Shown here one piece after another: positions 21,190 to 31,441 of a stretch of 64,000 nucleotides of DNA. The translations under genes and the position numbers were made by a program. The stretch lies in contig CAINHO010000026.1 in NCBI GenBank assembly GCA_903848935.1, forward strand, positions 1-64,000, written 5' to 3'. Each line of letters opens with the position of its first letter. Within the stretch, counting starts at the first letter, position 1. The DNA comes from an uncultured Pseudomonadota bacterium (lineage in GTDB: Bacteria; Pseudomonadota; Gammaproteobacteria; Methylococcales; Methylomonadaceae). The notes beneath the pieces are model-generated. The model searched no databases and was not told the origin of the DNA. It saw only the letters and a program-made list of their open reading frames with translations.

Positions 21190-21681
21190 CTACAAATCCA
21201 ACGCCGACAAGCTCAAATAATCGTCAGGACGCGGCGTTTTAAATTTCCAATGAAACAGCCGCTCTCTTTCGGTAATCGCCAAATCGTTGATGCTCGCTAA
21301 ACGGCGTTGCATCAAACCTTGAGCGTTAAATTCCCAATTTTCGTTACCATACGAACGAAACCATTGCCCGTTTAAATCATGCCATTCGTAGGCAAATCGC
21401 ACCGCAATGTGATTTTCATGGAACGCCCACAATTCTTTGACTAAACGATAATCCAATTCACGCGCCCATTTGCGTTGCAAAAACATAGTGATTTCGTCGC
21501 GTCCTTGCAAAAATTCGGCACGATTTCGCCACACGCTGTCCACGCTGTAAGCCAATGCTATTTTTTCAGGGTCTTGTAAATTCCACGCATTTTCAGCGGC
21601 GCGAACTTTTTGCGCCGCCGTTTCAGCAGTGAACGGTGGAAAAGGTGGACGCGCTTCTTCTTGAATAATCATTGAATTCAC
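21190..21681 (-). CDS. DUF1348 / NTF2-like family protein
   Basis: [48 protein letters not shown]. Confidence 0.8.
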   Translation of the reverse strand: MNSMIIQEEARPPFPPFTAETAAQKVRAAENAWNLQDPEKIALAYSVDSVWRNRAEFLQGRDEITMFLQRKWARELDYRLVKELWAFHENHIAVRFAYEWHDLNGQWFRSYGNENWEFNAQGLMQRRLASINDLAITERERLFHWKFKTPRPDDYLSLSALDL

Positions 21682-21683
21682 CG

Positions 21684-23456
21684 TTATTTTTTATATTTCG
21701 CCAAAATATCTTTTGCTAATGCTAACAACATTTCACGTTTCACAAATGCCGCGTAACCCGCAACGCCTAAAAACATACCGTATAACAATTTACCCAAAAC
21801 AGAATCATCATTCGCATTTTCAGCCGCTAATTCCGCAGCCACTTTGGCTTTTTCAACATCTTCCATTTTGGGTGCGACGGTTTGAACCGCGACTTTTGCA
21901 GGTGTTGTCGGTGCCGTTAAATCTGGCAAACCTAAACTGCGCCATTCATCGTAATCTTGCCAAATCGGATAACCGCCTTTTTTCCAGTATTCTTTAGTGA
22001 AATACGGCGCGAGGCTCATGCCGTGTGATTTTGGAATCCCTTTGTCGTCCACGAAGCCGTCATAAACCACCAAACTAATATCACCGCCTTCGCCCACGCC
22101 ATTCGTGGTAAATGCTTTTTCAACATGGTCGTGGAACATCCAAATGCCTTGACCAAAACTATTCAAACCATCGTCTTTGCCGTTGAGTTCTAAATCCAAA
22201 CGTTGGGCGGGAACCATGCCGTGAACGTCGCGTTGAATATAAGAACCGATGCCATTATCTACGCCGTCATAATGTGTCACGGTGGGTTTGTGTCCGTGAA
22301 TATGCAACGCTAACGATTCGGTGTGACCGTTAATCACGCGCAATTTCACTTTTTCGTCTTCCTTCATGTGAATCAGCGATTCGCGCAAGGTGTACGGAAA
22401 TGAACGCCCGTTGAGCATGAAATAATCGTCCGTCGCATCGGTCGTGTCGTATTCCATATTCATGTGTTTGGCGATTAAGCGTGGATCATTCGCCGAACGC
22501 GCCACGACTTCATGCAATTCTTTATCGACTGATTGATAATGCAAATCGTATTCGCGGCTGTATTTTTCTAACACAGCGACCGAGGGATGACGCACCTGCC
22601 CTGCCCCAACATTTAACACTTGCGGAAAGTTATTCGGACGATTTTCTTCAACGATGAACATCCCTTGCAGTCCCATTGGAATGTGGGTGTGCGGCTGAAC
22701 GTGGCAGTGATAATACATCGTGCCTGGCTGGCGGGGCTTGATGACATAGGTTTTACTTTCACCTGGCATCGTGTCCATGTTGCTGGTTTGTCCCACGCCA
22801 TCATTTCCGTGATCCATACTATCCATAAACGGATGATCAACCCCGTGTAAATGAATCGAATGCGGCAAATAATGGGTGTTTTCCAACACAATCCAAACCA
22901 CGTCATCTTGTTCCACACGAATCGTCGGCGACGGCACGCGCAATAACGGATTCGCAATGGATTCGTAAAGATTCAACGTAGACATATCGCGGGTTTTAGG
23001 CGCATAAACCCAAAACGTTGGCTGTAAACCTGGCGCAATATCGAAAGTTGTAATCGGGCTTTTTACATCGGGCGAATGTCCGTTCAATTCTACAACTTCT
23101 AATTTGATAACAATTTTGTCAGGGTCACCATCGCCATCCATGTCATCGGTCATGGTAATCGCATCAGCGGCGAGTTGTGTATTCATCAACGTTTCCATCG
23201 ACACGCCGTTGGTGCCTTTTACAAAAGCGGCAATATCGAATGGATTATCAGGTGTACAAAGTTTCGAGGCTTGAATTTTCACGCCATCAATGACTTGTTC
23301 TTTGCGCCAATTTGGATCCATAAAATCGGAGCAGACTTCTTCCACTTTACCCATCGGCACTTTTGCAGAAGGTGGCAAATCGGTGGCTGCGTGGCTTAAT
23401 GTGGTCACGAATAAAAGTGAACTGCTGCTCAATAAAGTAAAAATGGTTTTACGCAT
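21684..23456 (-). CDS. Multicopper oxidase with signal peptide and C-terminal hydrophobic segment
   Basis: [43 protein letters not shown]-terminal [20 protein letters not shown]. Confidence 0.85.
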   Translation of the reverse strand: MRKTIFTLLSSSSLLFVTTLSHAATDLPPSAKVPMGKVEEVCSDFMDPNWRKEQVIDGVKIQASKLCTPDNPFDIAAFVKGTNGVSMETLMNTQLAADAITMTDDMDGDGDPDKIVIKLEVVELNGHSPDVKSPITTFDIAPGLQPTFWVYAPKTRDMSTLNLYESIANPLLRVPSPTIRVEQDDVVWIVLENTHYLPHSIHLHGVDHPFMDSMDHGNDGVGQTSNMDTMPGESKTYVIKPRQPGTMYYHCHVQPHTHIPMGLQGMFIVEENRPNNFPQVLNVGAGQVRHPSVAVLEKYSREYDLHYQSVDKELHEVVARSANDPRLIAKHMNMEYDTTDATDDYFMLNGRSFPYTLRESLIHMKEDEKVKLRVINGHTESLALHIHGHKPTVTHYDGVDNGIGSYIQRDVHGMVPAQRLDLELNGKDDGLNSFGQGIWMFHDHVEKAFTTNGVGEGGDISLVVYDGFVDDKGIPKSHGMSLAPYFTKEYWKKGGYPIWQDYDEWRSLGLPDLTAPTTPAKVAVQTVAPKMEDVEKAKVAAELAAENANDDSVLGKLLYGMFLGVAGYAAFVKREMLLALAKDILAKYKK

Positions 23457-23526
23457 GAAAATGACCTCTAAACAATGACACGACAAAAGAAATGATGCGG
23501 CATTTTAACTGAATCCGTTTAATAAT

Positions 23527-24672
23527 TCATTGTTGCCGACGCGGTAAATAAAAGGTGACGACAAATGCCATCGTTAAAAATAATCCGCCCAAACTTAACA
23601 TGGCGACAATCGGATTTATCTGTTGTGCAGCGGCGAAACTGTAACTTCCTACCGCGAATAACATGGCTACATTTTGAAAAAATCCTTGTAATGCAATTGC
23701 GCGTCCACTGCCAATAGTTTTGTTGCCCGTGTCTTGCAATGCCGCGTTGATTGGCACAATAAACATCCCGCCCATTGTGCCAATCAATAATAAAACGCCT
23801 CGCGCCGCCCAAATCGTGTCAATAAAACTCAACGCAATAATCAACAACGCCATGCCATAAGCGGCGAATCGGGCGCGGTGCAAATGTTCCAATGGAATCA
23901 AACGTGGCACAATCGCTGAACCGATAATAATGCCGATGGCTAAAAATAATGTAAGTTGCGCGATTTCGGTCGCGCTGTGTAAATCTAAAACGAGCGGCGA
24001 CCAGGCAACTAAAATAACGCGCAAAGTCGCGGCACTTGCCCAAAATAACGAGCCGCCAAGAATGACGAATCGGGCGCGGGGCGAAATAAAAAATTGGGAC
24101 ATTTGTGAAACAAAGCTGCATCGTGGCGCAATGTTTTTAGCTTTGGAATTCAGAAGTGTGGCGATACACGCGGACAACAAAAATAGCCCAATTGTGCCGA
24201 TTAACGCGCCTTGAATTGAAGCGTCAGCGACTTTCGCGCCAATCACCATGCCGAGAAGAATGGCTAAAATTGTCGAACCTTCAATCCAACTATTGGCTTT
24301 CACAAGTGCGTCGTGCTTGACCAATTCGGGCAAAATTCCGTATTTCGCGGGGCTATAAATTGCCGCGCCACTGCCTACAACCGCATAAGCAATCAATGGT
24401 TCAACATTCAAAAGCAATAAACCTGCACCACACGCTTTTAATAAATTCGCCGCAATTAAAACGCGGGCTTTCGGGTAATTATCGGCGAGCGTTCCCACCC
24501 ACGGAGCAAGAATAACAAACGCGATTAAAAATGAACTTTGCAGCGCGGGAATATACCAACTAGCGGGATTTGCCGTGTGCATGACGAGCGCGATAACGGT
24601 AAACAAAATCGCGTTATCCGCAAAAGCAGAAAAGAATTGTGCGACTAAAAGAGCGATAAAAGATTTGTTCAT
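23527..24672 (-). CDS. LplT-like lysophospholipid transporter (MFS)
   Basis: FSAFADNAILFTVIALVM, YSPAKYGILPEL. Confidence 0.85.
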   Translation of the reverse strand: MNKSFIALLVAQFFSAFADNAILFTVIALVMHTANPASWYIPALQSSFLIAFVILAPWVGTLADNYPKARVLIAANLLKACGAGLLLLNVEPLIAYAVVGSGAAIYSPAKYGILPELVKHDALVKANSWIEGSTILAILLGMVIGAKVADASIQGALIGTIGLFLLSACIATLLNSKAKNIAPRCSFVSQMSQFFISPRARFVILGGSLFWASAATLRVILVAWSPLVLDLHSATEIAQLTLFLAIGIIIGSAIVPRLIPLEHLHRARFAAYGMALLIIALSFIDTIWAARGVLLLIGTMGGMFIVPINAALQDTGNKTIGSGRAIALQGFFQNVAMLFAVGSYSFAAAQQINPIVAMLSLGGLFLTMAFVVTFYLPRRQQ

Positions 24673-25166
24673 TTCATTTTCAACGCTAAACCTGCGCTGC
24701 AAAAATAAACCTGTTCGCAATGTCGCGCCATTAACTGCGCGGCTTTGCCGGACAAATCGACAAATTGTCGCGCTAATTTATTTTCAGGAATAATACTCAA
24801 ACCAACTTCGTTATGAACCAACACCAAATCTATCGGCAAAGTCATAACCGCTTCTAATTCGTCCAAAATAATTTTCTCCGAAAAATCGTGAAATAGCATA
24901 TTGTTTAACCACATTGTCACGCATTCGATTAACACTGGACGATTTGAATCACGCAACGTTTCCAGTAATTTCACAGGTTCTTCAATCGTTTCAAACGCAT
25001 TTTGACGTTGCTGTTTATGAATTGAAACGCGCGTCTGCATTTCCTCGTCAAAACATTCGTTAGTCGCCAAATAATACGGTTTCACGCTATTTGAAAATTC
25101 CAAAATGGCGGTTTCCGCCAAACGCGATTTACCGCTTTTTACACCACCAATAAATAATGTTTTCAT
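24669..25166 (-). CDS. cobU: Adenosylcobinamide kinase / adenosylcobinamide-phosphate guanylyltransferase
   Basis: FIGGVKSGKSRLAE P-loop, ECVTMWLNNML, LVHNEVGLSIIPE. Confidence 0.85.
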   Translation of the reverse strand: MKTLFIGGVKSGKSRLAETAILEFSNSVKPYYLATNECFDEEMQTRVSIHKQQRQNAFETIEEPVKLLETLRDSNRPVLIECVTMWLNNMLFHDFSEKIILDELEAVMTLPIDLVLVHNEVGLSIIPENKLARQFVDLSGKAAQLMARHCEQVYFCSAGLALKMK

Positions 25167-25933
25167 TTTAAAAAATCTGTCAAAGCATTTAAAAACGCTT
25201 CGGGTTGTTGAACATGAATCCAATGTTCTGCATCAGGAATCACTTGAATTTGCGCGAACGGGAATAACATTTCGGTGCTATTTTCTTTGAGATAACGCGA
25301 ATTGCCGCCTGCTAAAAATAACGTTCGTCCGACAAATTGCGGCACGTTTTCGACATTTGGAAAAAGCAAAATGTTGTCCGCGTTGCGTTGAAAAATATCC
25401 AAATCAATCCGCCATTCATAACCGTCCGCTTTCAATACCAAGTTTTGCAACAAAAATTGCCGATAACTCAGTTCAGGAATAAGGTCGGCAAGCCATAATT
25501 CAGCTTGTTTGCGATTGGCTAATTCGGCGAGTGGTAAATTTTTCAAGGCGTTAATCAGTGGTTCAAAACTGTGTTTATAATTCATCGGTGCAATATCGAC
25601 GACGATAAGGTTTTTCACCAAATTCGGATAATTCAATGCGAACCACATCGCTGTTTTGCCACCCATGCTGTGACCAATAAGTGTGACGTTTTGCAATTCA
25701 TTTTGCGTGATGAAAAGCAAAACATCCGCCGCCATCATTTCATAATTCATAATTTCAGAATGTGGCGATGCGCCATGATTTCGCGCATCTAAAACGTACA
25801 CACAAAAATCCGCCGCTAATTTCTCTGCGATTTGCCGCCAGTTTCGTGACGAAGCAAAAAAGCCGTGCAAAATGATGAGCGGCGGATTTTGTATTTCCCC
25901 AAATTGTTCAAAAGCTAATTCAACCGCTTGCAT
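25163..25933 (-). CDS. Alpha/beta hydrolase (YbfF-like esterase)
   Basis: LHGFFASSRNWRQIA, DARNHGASPHS, LIGHSMGGKTAMW. Confidence 0.85.
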   Translation of the reverse strand: MQAVELAFEQFGEIQNPPLIILHGFFASSRNWRQIAEKLAADFCVYVLDARNHGASPHSEIMNYEMMAADVLLFITQNELQNVTLIGHSMGGKTAMWFALNYPNLVKNLIVVDIAPMNYKHSFEPLINALKNLPLAELANRKQAELWLADLIPELSYRQFLLQNLVLKADGYEWRIDLDIFQRNADNILLFPNVENVPQFVGRTLFLAGGNSRYLKENSTEMLFPFAQIQVIPDAEHWIHVQQPEAFLNALTDFLK

Positions 25934-25950
25934 TATCGATTTACCTATTT

Positions 25951-26760
25951 TTAGATAGCGTCAATTACGTCTCGTGTTATGCCAAGAAACCTAATACCAA
26001 CCAGTTCATTAAGTGTTTCAACACTATTCGGTTCATCAGATTCAATCGTGCGTTTCATCATAATTTCAAAAGACACGTTAATCTCACTGCCATTCGGCAT
26101 GATAATTTTGCAATTTTCGTAAATGGTATTCGGTGTCAAAAAATAAGAAAATTCCTCATCATGATTCAACAGTGAGCAACCGGCTAAACTGACATCGTAT
26201 AACTCTAAACATATCAAGTTGATTGCATTTTTTTTGCGTGAAAAGTTGTACTTTATTCTGTTGATAGCAGCGGCATAGTGTTGTCTGTACTCATCGGTTG
26301 CATCACTTTTAGGTATGGGTAATACAATTTCACAAAAACTAGACTTCGCAACGGGGATTTTTTTACGACTATATTTGCGCCGATTGTGCCAATTTAACGA
26401 ACTTGGGATATACATCTGGAAAGCATGATTACCCTTGTACGTTATTTTTTTAATGGATCCGCCATTGAAAGCGGCTTGCACGTCACGAAATACCGTACTG
26501 AATTCAACGCGCGGAACCATCAGCATTTTCTTATTTAACTGTTCCAACGTGCTGCCATTTAGAACGGGCGGCACATCTCGAACTTGTCTCAGAATGAGCG
26601 TGCTGTTTTCGAGATTGATGTCAACAATCATCACAAACAGGCTTTCGCCTTTTCCTAGGTCGGCACTGAATACGCATTTATGCTCGAAAAGTATGGATAA
26701 CTTTTCAATTACCATTTCTCGCTTATCAAATACTAAAGGATCGTCGTTATTCATACGCAA
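25951..26760 (-). CDS. YcgR-like PilZ-domain protein (putative c-di-GMP effector)
   Basis: RKYSR (RxxxR) and DVSLAG (D/NxSxxG) PilZ motifs after a YcgR-N-like region. Confidence 0.68.
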   Translation of the reverse strand: MRMNNDDPLVFDKREMVIEKLSILFEHKCVFSADLGKGESLFVMIVDINLENSTLILRQVRDVPPVLNGSTLEQLNKKMLMVPRVEFSTVFRDVQAAFNGGSIKKITYKGNHAFQMYIPSSLNWHNRRKYSRKKIPVAKSSFCEIVLPIPKSDATDEYRQHYAAAINRIKYNFSRKKNAINLICLELYDVSLAGCSLLNHDEEFSYFLTPNTIYENCKIIMPNGSEINVSFEIMMKRTIESDEPNSVETLNELVGIRFLGITRDVIDAI

Positions 26761-26766
26761 ACAGAG

Positions 26767-27504
26767 TTACACAAAAAAGCTAAATATGCCGCCTAACAAG
26801 CCACCGATTACGCCGCCCCAAACTACGAGCCAACCTAAATGCTCTTGGATAATAGCTTGCACCATTTCTTTAACGAGTTGTGGTGTGAGTTCATTCAAAC
26901 GTTTATCAATCACGGTTTCGATTTTACCGACCAAATCCGCGCTGATTTTTTGAGCATTCAAACCTTTTTGCAATGCCGTTTTGAATTCGCTGGAATCGAC
27001 CATTTCGACTAGCGTGACTTTAACTTTTTCGACAAATGGTTCTTTGAGCGGCACTAATGCTTCCACGCCGCCCATCATCATTAACATGCCACCAAACGAC
27101 GATTCCAAAATCACCATCACCAGGCTGTCATAAATTTTGTCGTAATCGACCGCATTTAAAAGCGGTTCTAAATTTAAGATTTTTTCGCCACCTTGTTCTT
27201 CGGTTTCGATGAATTGTTCAATATTTTGTGCGGTGAAAAATTGCGACATCATCAATGTTTTAATCGCACCTTTGAATTCTTCAAACCGTTCGGGAATTAC
27301 GCCCGAACCGCGCAAATACGGCACTTTTTCAAACAGCATATACACTGCGAGCCAATTGGTAATCGCGCCCGAAAGTGCGAAAAATCCTACCGAGGTAATG
27401 AACCCCGAGCCGCTAATCAATCCTAAAAATGTCACACCTGATGCCGCTGCGTTGGTTGAATAATTTTTGTCATGAACCACTTTGTTTATTAAATTTTTAT
27501 ACAT
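26767..27504 (-). CDS. DUF445-family membrane protein
   Basis: ALSGAITNWLAVYMLFEKVPYLRGSGVIPERF and C-terminal TM. Confidence 0.8.
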   Translation of the reverse strand: MYKNLINKVVHDKNYSTNAAASGVTFLGLISGSGFITSVGFFALSGAITNWLAVYMLFEKVPYLRGSGVIPERFEEFKGAIKTLMMSQFFTAQNIEQFIETEEQGGEKILNLEPLLNAVDYDKIYDSLVMVILESSFGGMLMMMGGVEALVPLKEPFVEKVKVTLVEMVDSSEFKTALQKGLNAQKISADLVGKIETVIDKRLNELTPQLVKEMVQAIIQEHLGWLVVWGGVIGGLLGGIFSFFV

Positions 27505-27598
27505 TACCTTTTAATCCTGTTCTTAATTTGTGGATGAAATAACTGAGCGATGCGAAGCAGATAACGAGTCAGAGACGGCGGTTTTTTGCAGCGAAAAT

Positions 27599-28438
27599 TC
27601 ATGCTTCACTTAAAATTTTTTCCACATCAGCATCATAAAACCGATACGTTTCATTACAAAACTCACATGTCACAGCAATAATTTCCTGTTCATTCAAAAT
27701 GGCATGCAATTCTTCTTCGCCCATTGCTTGTAACGTTTTTTCAATGCGTTCGCGCGAACAAGAACATTCAAATGCCACGTCTTCTGCATCAAAAAGTCGA
27801 ATATCTTCTTCATTAAACAAGCGATACAGCAACTCATGACAATCTAATTCAAACATTTCTTTCGCAGTCACGGTGCTGGCTAAAATTTCAATCATATCCC
27901 AATCATTTGGCTGACCTTCTTGTGACGGCAACTCTTGCAACAGCAAACCAGCGGCGTGATTGTCATCGGCAAATAGCCACAAGCGCGTTTTCAATTGTTC
28001 GGATTGTTCAAAATACATTTGCAACGCAGCAGCTAAATTTTCGCCTTGCAACGGCACAATCCCTTGATACGGTTTGCCATTTTCGGCTTCAATCGTTAAT
28101 ACCAAACGCCCTTCACCAAATAATTCTGTGAGCGAATCACCAACAACGGGGGCGTGACATTTCACCACGCCGCGAATTTTACGTTGATTCGTAGCTTGTG
28201 CGACGAGCGTTGAAATCGCACCATCGCTTTGCGCTTGCATAATCATCGCGCCGTCGAATTTCACCGTCGTGGATAACATCGACACACAAGCAAGAGCTTG
28301 TCCCAATTGATGTACCGCGATTTCAGGTTGCTGTTGATGCTGTTTCGCGGCTTGCCAACTATCCGTCAAATTTACCCACACACCGCGAATTCCGTGCTGT
28401 TCAAATAAAAAACGTCTTAATTTATCTTGTTCTTGCAT
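27599..28438 (-). CDS. hslO: Hsp33 redox-regulated chaperonin
   Basis: C-terminal CSC ... CEFC zinc-switch motif. Confidence 0.93.
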   Translation of the reverse strand: MQEQDKLRRFLFEQHGIRGVWVNLTDSWQAAKQHQQQPEIAVHQLGQALACVSMLSTTVKFDGAMIMQAQSDGAISTLVAQATNQRKIRGVVKCHAPVVGDSLTELFGEGRLVLTIEAENGKPYQGIVPLQGENLAAALQMYFEQSEQLKTRLWLFADDNHAAGLLLQELPSQEGQPNDWDMIEILASTVTAKEMFELDCHELLYRLFNEEDIRLFDAEDVAFECSCSRERIEKTLQAMGEEELHAILNEQEIIAVTCEFCNETYRFYDADVEKILSEA

Positions 28439-28456
28439 TGATTTAACCTTAAAAAA

Positions 28457-29914
28457 TTATTTACGCCAAAACTCAGGCACAAACAGAATGACAATTGAAA
28501 AAATTTGTACTCGTCCGAGCAACATCGCAAACGTACAAACGGCTGTTTGAAAATCGCTTAATACACCGTAATTACTCGCGGGGCCAACTAAATTCAAACC
28601 AGGGCCAGCGTTATTGAAGCAAGCCACAATTGCTGAAAATGATGTTAAAAAATCCAAGCCGCTAAATAACAACGTAAAAATTAACGCCACAATGCACATG
28701 AAATATAAAAAAATGAATCCTGTGACTGATGTGACGATTTTATCGTCAATCATGTTGCTACCGATTTTCAACGGTTTGAAAGCGTAAGGATGAATAAATT
28801 TGAACATTTCTAAACGCGCTTGTTTCATTAAAATAATCGTGCGAATCATCCGAATACCGCCGCCCGTCGAACCTGTTGAAACAGTAATACTGCTCAAAAA
28901 CAACATCAACATCGGGACGAAAATGGGCCACTGATTAAAATCTTGAGTCATAAAACCGGAAGTCGTTGCCACGGTGACTAAATTAAATGTCGCGTGGCGC
29001 AAGCACGTTAAAAAGTCGGGATACGTTTCGTTATGCCATAAGACGCTCGCCGCTAAAATACAACTCGTTCCAAGTACCAGCAACACGCCGCGCACTTCAA
29101 TATCTTTGCGATACGGTGAAAATGAACCTCTTTTCAGAGCCAAAAAATGCGTGGCAAAATTCATCGCTGCAATGACTTGAAACACCGTTAGTACCATTTC
29201 AATTTGCAATGAATTGAAAAAACCAATGCTGTTATCGTGTGTCGAAAATCCGCCTAAACTCATCGCCGCGAACGCATGACACACAGCATCAAACCAATTC
29301 ATACCCGCCAATTTCAATGACAAAATGCACGCAACAGTAATCACGCCATACGCTAACCACAATGATTTTGCGACCTGAGCGACGCGCGGTGACATATCGG
29401 ATTCTTTCACCGAACCTGGCGATTCGGATTTGAATAATTGCATACCGCCAACGCCTAAAATCGGTAATACCGCCACGGCAAAAACAATGATGCCAATACC
29501 ACCAAACCATGTTAATTCATGTCGCCACAGATTCACGGACATCGGCAAATTGTCTATACCGCTAAAGGTAGTTGCGCCTGTCGTGGTCAGTGCAGAAATG
29601 ACTTCAAAATACGCATCTACAAACTTTAGGTCAGAAAATTGCAGCATCAACGGTAAGGTGCAGAACATAGATGCCACTGACCAGCACAACGTCACTAATA
29701 AAAAACCGCCTTGCTTCGATACTTTTTTCGGCGCATTTTTAGTGACGAAAAACATCAAAAAACCGATAAGTAACGAGATTACCGTCCCTTCATAAAACGC
29801 TGTTGTCGCCCCGTCATTGCTGAAAAAGGACGTTGCCAAACACGTCGCCATTAAACAGCTAAAGCCCATAATGACGACACCTAAAATGTGTGCAATGGTG
29901 AAAATTGAACTCAT
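28457..29914 (-). CDS. trkH: TrkH-type potassium uptake protein
   Basis: Selectivity-filter-like segments (ALTTTGATTFSG, STGSTGGGIRMIR, NNAGPGLN); adjacent to trkA. Confidence 0.93.
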   Translation of the reverse strand: MSSIFTIAHILGVVIMGFSCLMATCLATSFFSNDGATTAFYEGTVISLLIGFLMFFVTKNAPKKVSKQGGFLLVTLCWSVASMFCTLPLMLQFSDLKFVDAYFEVISALTTTGATTFSGIDNLPMSVNLWRHELTWFGGIGIIVFAVAVLPILGVGGMQLFKSESPGSVKESDMSPRVAQVAKSLWLAYGVITVACILSLKLAGMNWFDAVCHAFAAMSLGGFSTHDNSIGFFNSLQIEMVLTVFQVIAAMNFATHFLALKRGSFSPYRKDIEVRGVLLVLGTSCILAASVLWHNETYPDFLTCLRHATFNLVTVATTSGFMTQDFNQWPIFVPMLMLFLSSITVSTGSTGGGIRMIRTIILMKQARLEMFKFIHPYAFKPLKIGSNMIDDKIVTSVTGFIFLYFMCIVALIFTLLFSGLDFLTSFSAIVACFNNAGPGLNLVGPASNYGVLSDFQTAVCTFAMLLGRVQIFSIVILFVPEFWRK

Positions 29915-29923
29915 TATGTGACC

Positions 29924-31291
29924 TTAGCTGTTAATCGGTTGAAAAGATGCCTCAATGTACGGAATCAATTTTTTATCCATCGCAAACATAATGACATGAT
30001 CGTCTTCTTTGAAAACTGTGTCGTGATGCAGGGCAATCACTTCGTTATTCCGAATCAATGCGCCAATGACAATGCCCTGCGGGAATTTAATCGAATCAAC
30101 ACGCTTGCCAACCACCGAATCGTCCCGTCCGTTATGATGTGCCACGGCTTCAATCGCTTCCGCCGTCCCACCGCAAAGCGAACTCACTTGCGCGACATCC
30201 CCTTTACGAACGTGTTTTAAAATGCTGCCTAAGGTTTCTTGATTCGGTAAAACGACGGCATCGATATTCGTGCCGGTCAATAATTTGAGATACGAATTAT
30301 GATTAAGTAAACAAATGGTTTTGCGTGCGCCCAAACTTTTTGCTAATGACGCAGAAATAATATTCACGCCGTCATTTTCAGTAATTGCACAAAACAAATC
30401 GGTGTCTTCAATCGATTCGTCTATCAATAATTTTTCGTCAGCACAATCACCGAGCAGCACGACGCATTTATCTAAATCATTGGCGATTTTTTTAGCACGG
30501 CGTGGATCTTTTTCGATAATTTTAACTTGGTGTTTACCTTCTAATGCTAACGCTAAACGTTTACCGACGTGTCCACCGCCCGCGATTATGATGCGCTTAA
30601 TCGGAGCTTCTAATTTGCCAAGTTCTTCAAGCACGCGCCGCACTTCTTGGCGGGGCGCGACAAAGAATACTTCATCGTCGGTTTCAATCGTTGCTTCGCC
30701 ATTCACGCATAACGGTTCACCGTGTCGGAAAATAGCGACGACGCGCGTTTTGCCACTGACTAAACGCTCTTTGAGTATTTTGATTTTTTTGCCGGTCAAA
30801 TCGCCATTGGCTACGACTTTCACCGAAAATAAACGTACTAGCCCGTTGGCGAATTCAGAAACCTGTAACACGCCCGGAAACTCAATAAGGTTACGAATCG
30901 AATTCATCACAATTTGTTCGGGGCTAATTACAATATCGACTGGAATGCCTTTGGGACTAAACAAACTCGGGTGTTTTAGATAATCAATAGCGCGAACGCG
31001 AGCAATGGTTTTGGGTTTAGTGTAGAGCGCGTTAATAATTAAACACGCTAACATATTGGTTTCATCACGATCAGTCACAGCGATTACCATGTCCATCGTA
31101 CTGATTCCCGCTTGTTCTAATACGCTGGGGTGTGCGGCATTTCCGGCAACAGTGGCAATATCGAAACGCTCTTTTAAGGCTTCCAGTAAATCGGTTCTAA
31201 AATCCACCACTACAATGTCGTTTTCTTCGCTAGCCAAGGCTTCAGCAACCGATGCACCGGTAACGCCAGCCCCTAAAATTAGTATTCTCAT
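29924..31291 (-). CDS. trkA: Trk potassium transporter NAD-binding subunit
   Basis: Two Rossmann folds (ILILGAGVTGASVAEAL; IIIAGGGHVGKRLALAL). Confidence 0.95.
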   Translation of the reverse strand: MRILILGAGVTGASVAEALASEENDIVVVDFRTDLLEALKERFDIATVAGNAAHPSVLEQAGISTMDMVIAVTDRDETNMLACLIINALYTKPKTIARVRAIDYLKHPSLFSPKGIPVDIVISPEQIVMNSIRNLIEFPGVLQVSEFANGLVRLFSVKVVANGDLTGKKIKILKERLVSGKTRVVAIFRHGEPLCVNGEATIETDDEVFFVAPRQEVRRVLEELGKLEAPIKRIIIAGGGHVGKRLALALEGKHQVKIIEKDPRRAKKIANDLDKCVVLLGDCADEKLLIDESIEDTDLFCAITENDGVNIISASLAKSLGARKTICLLNHNSYLKLLTGTNIDAVVLPNQETLGSILKHVRKGDVAQVSSLCGGTAEAIEAVAHHNGRDDSVVGKRVDSIKFPQGIVIGALIRNNEVIALHHDTVFKEDDHVIMFAMDKKLIPYIEASFQPINS

Positions 31292-31441
31292 GAGTAAATC
31301 GCGGTAGGAAAGTATTGAAGGCGCGGATTTTACCTAAGTTTGGGATTCTCTTCACAGCTAATTGCCGTAGTTTGTTTGTGGCGTTTGGTAGCCATTGCGC
31401 CTAAATGCTATGATTAACCAACTTCAATGAATGTGGTCATC

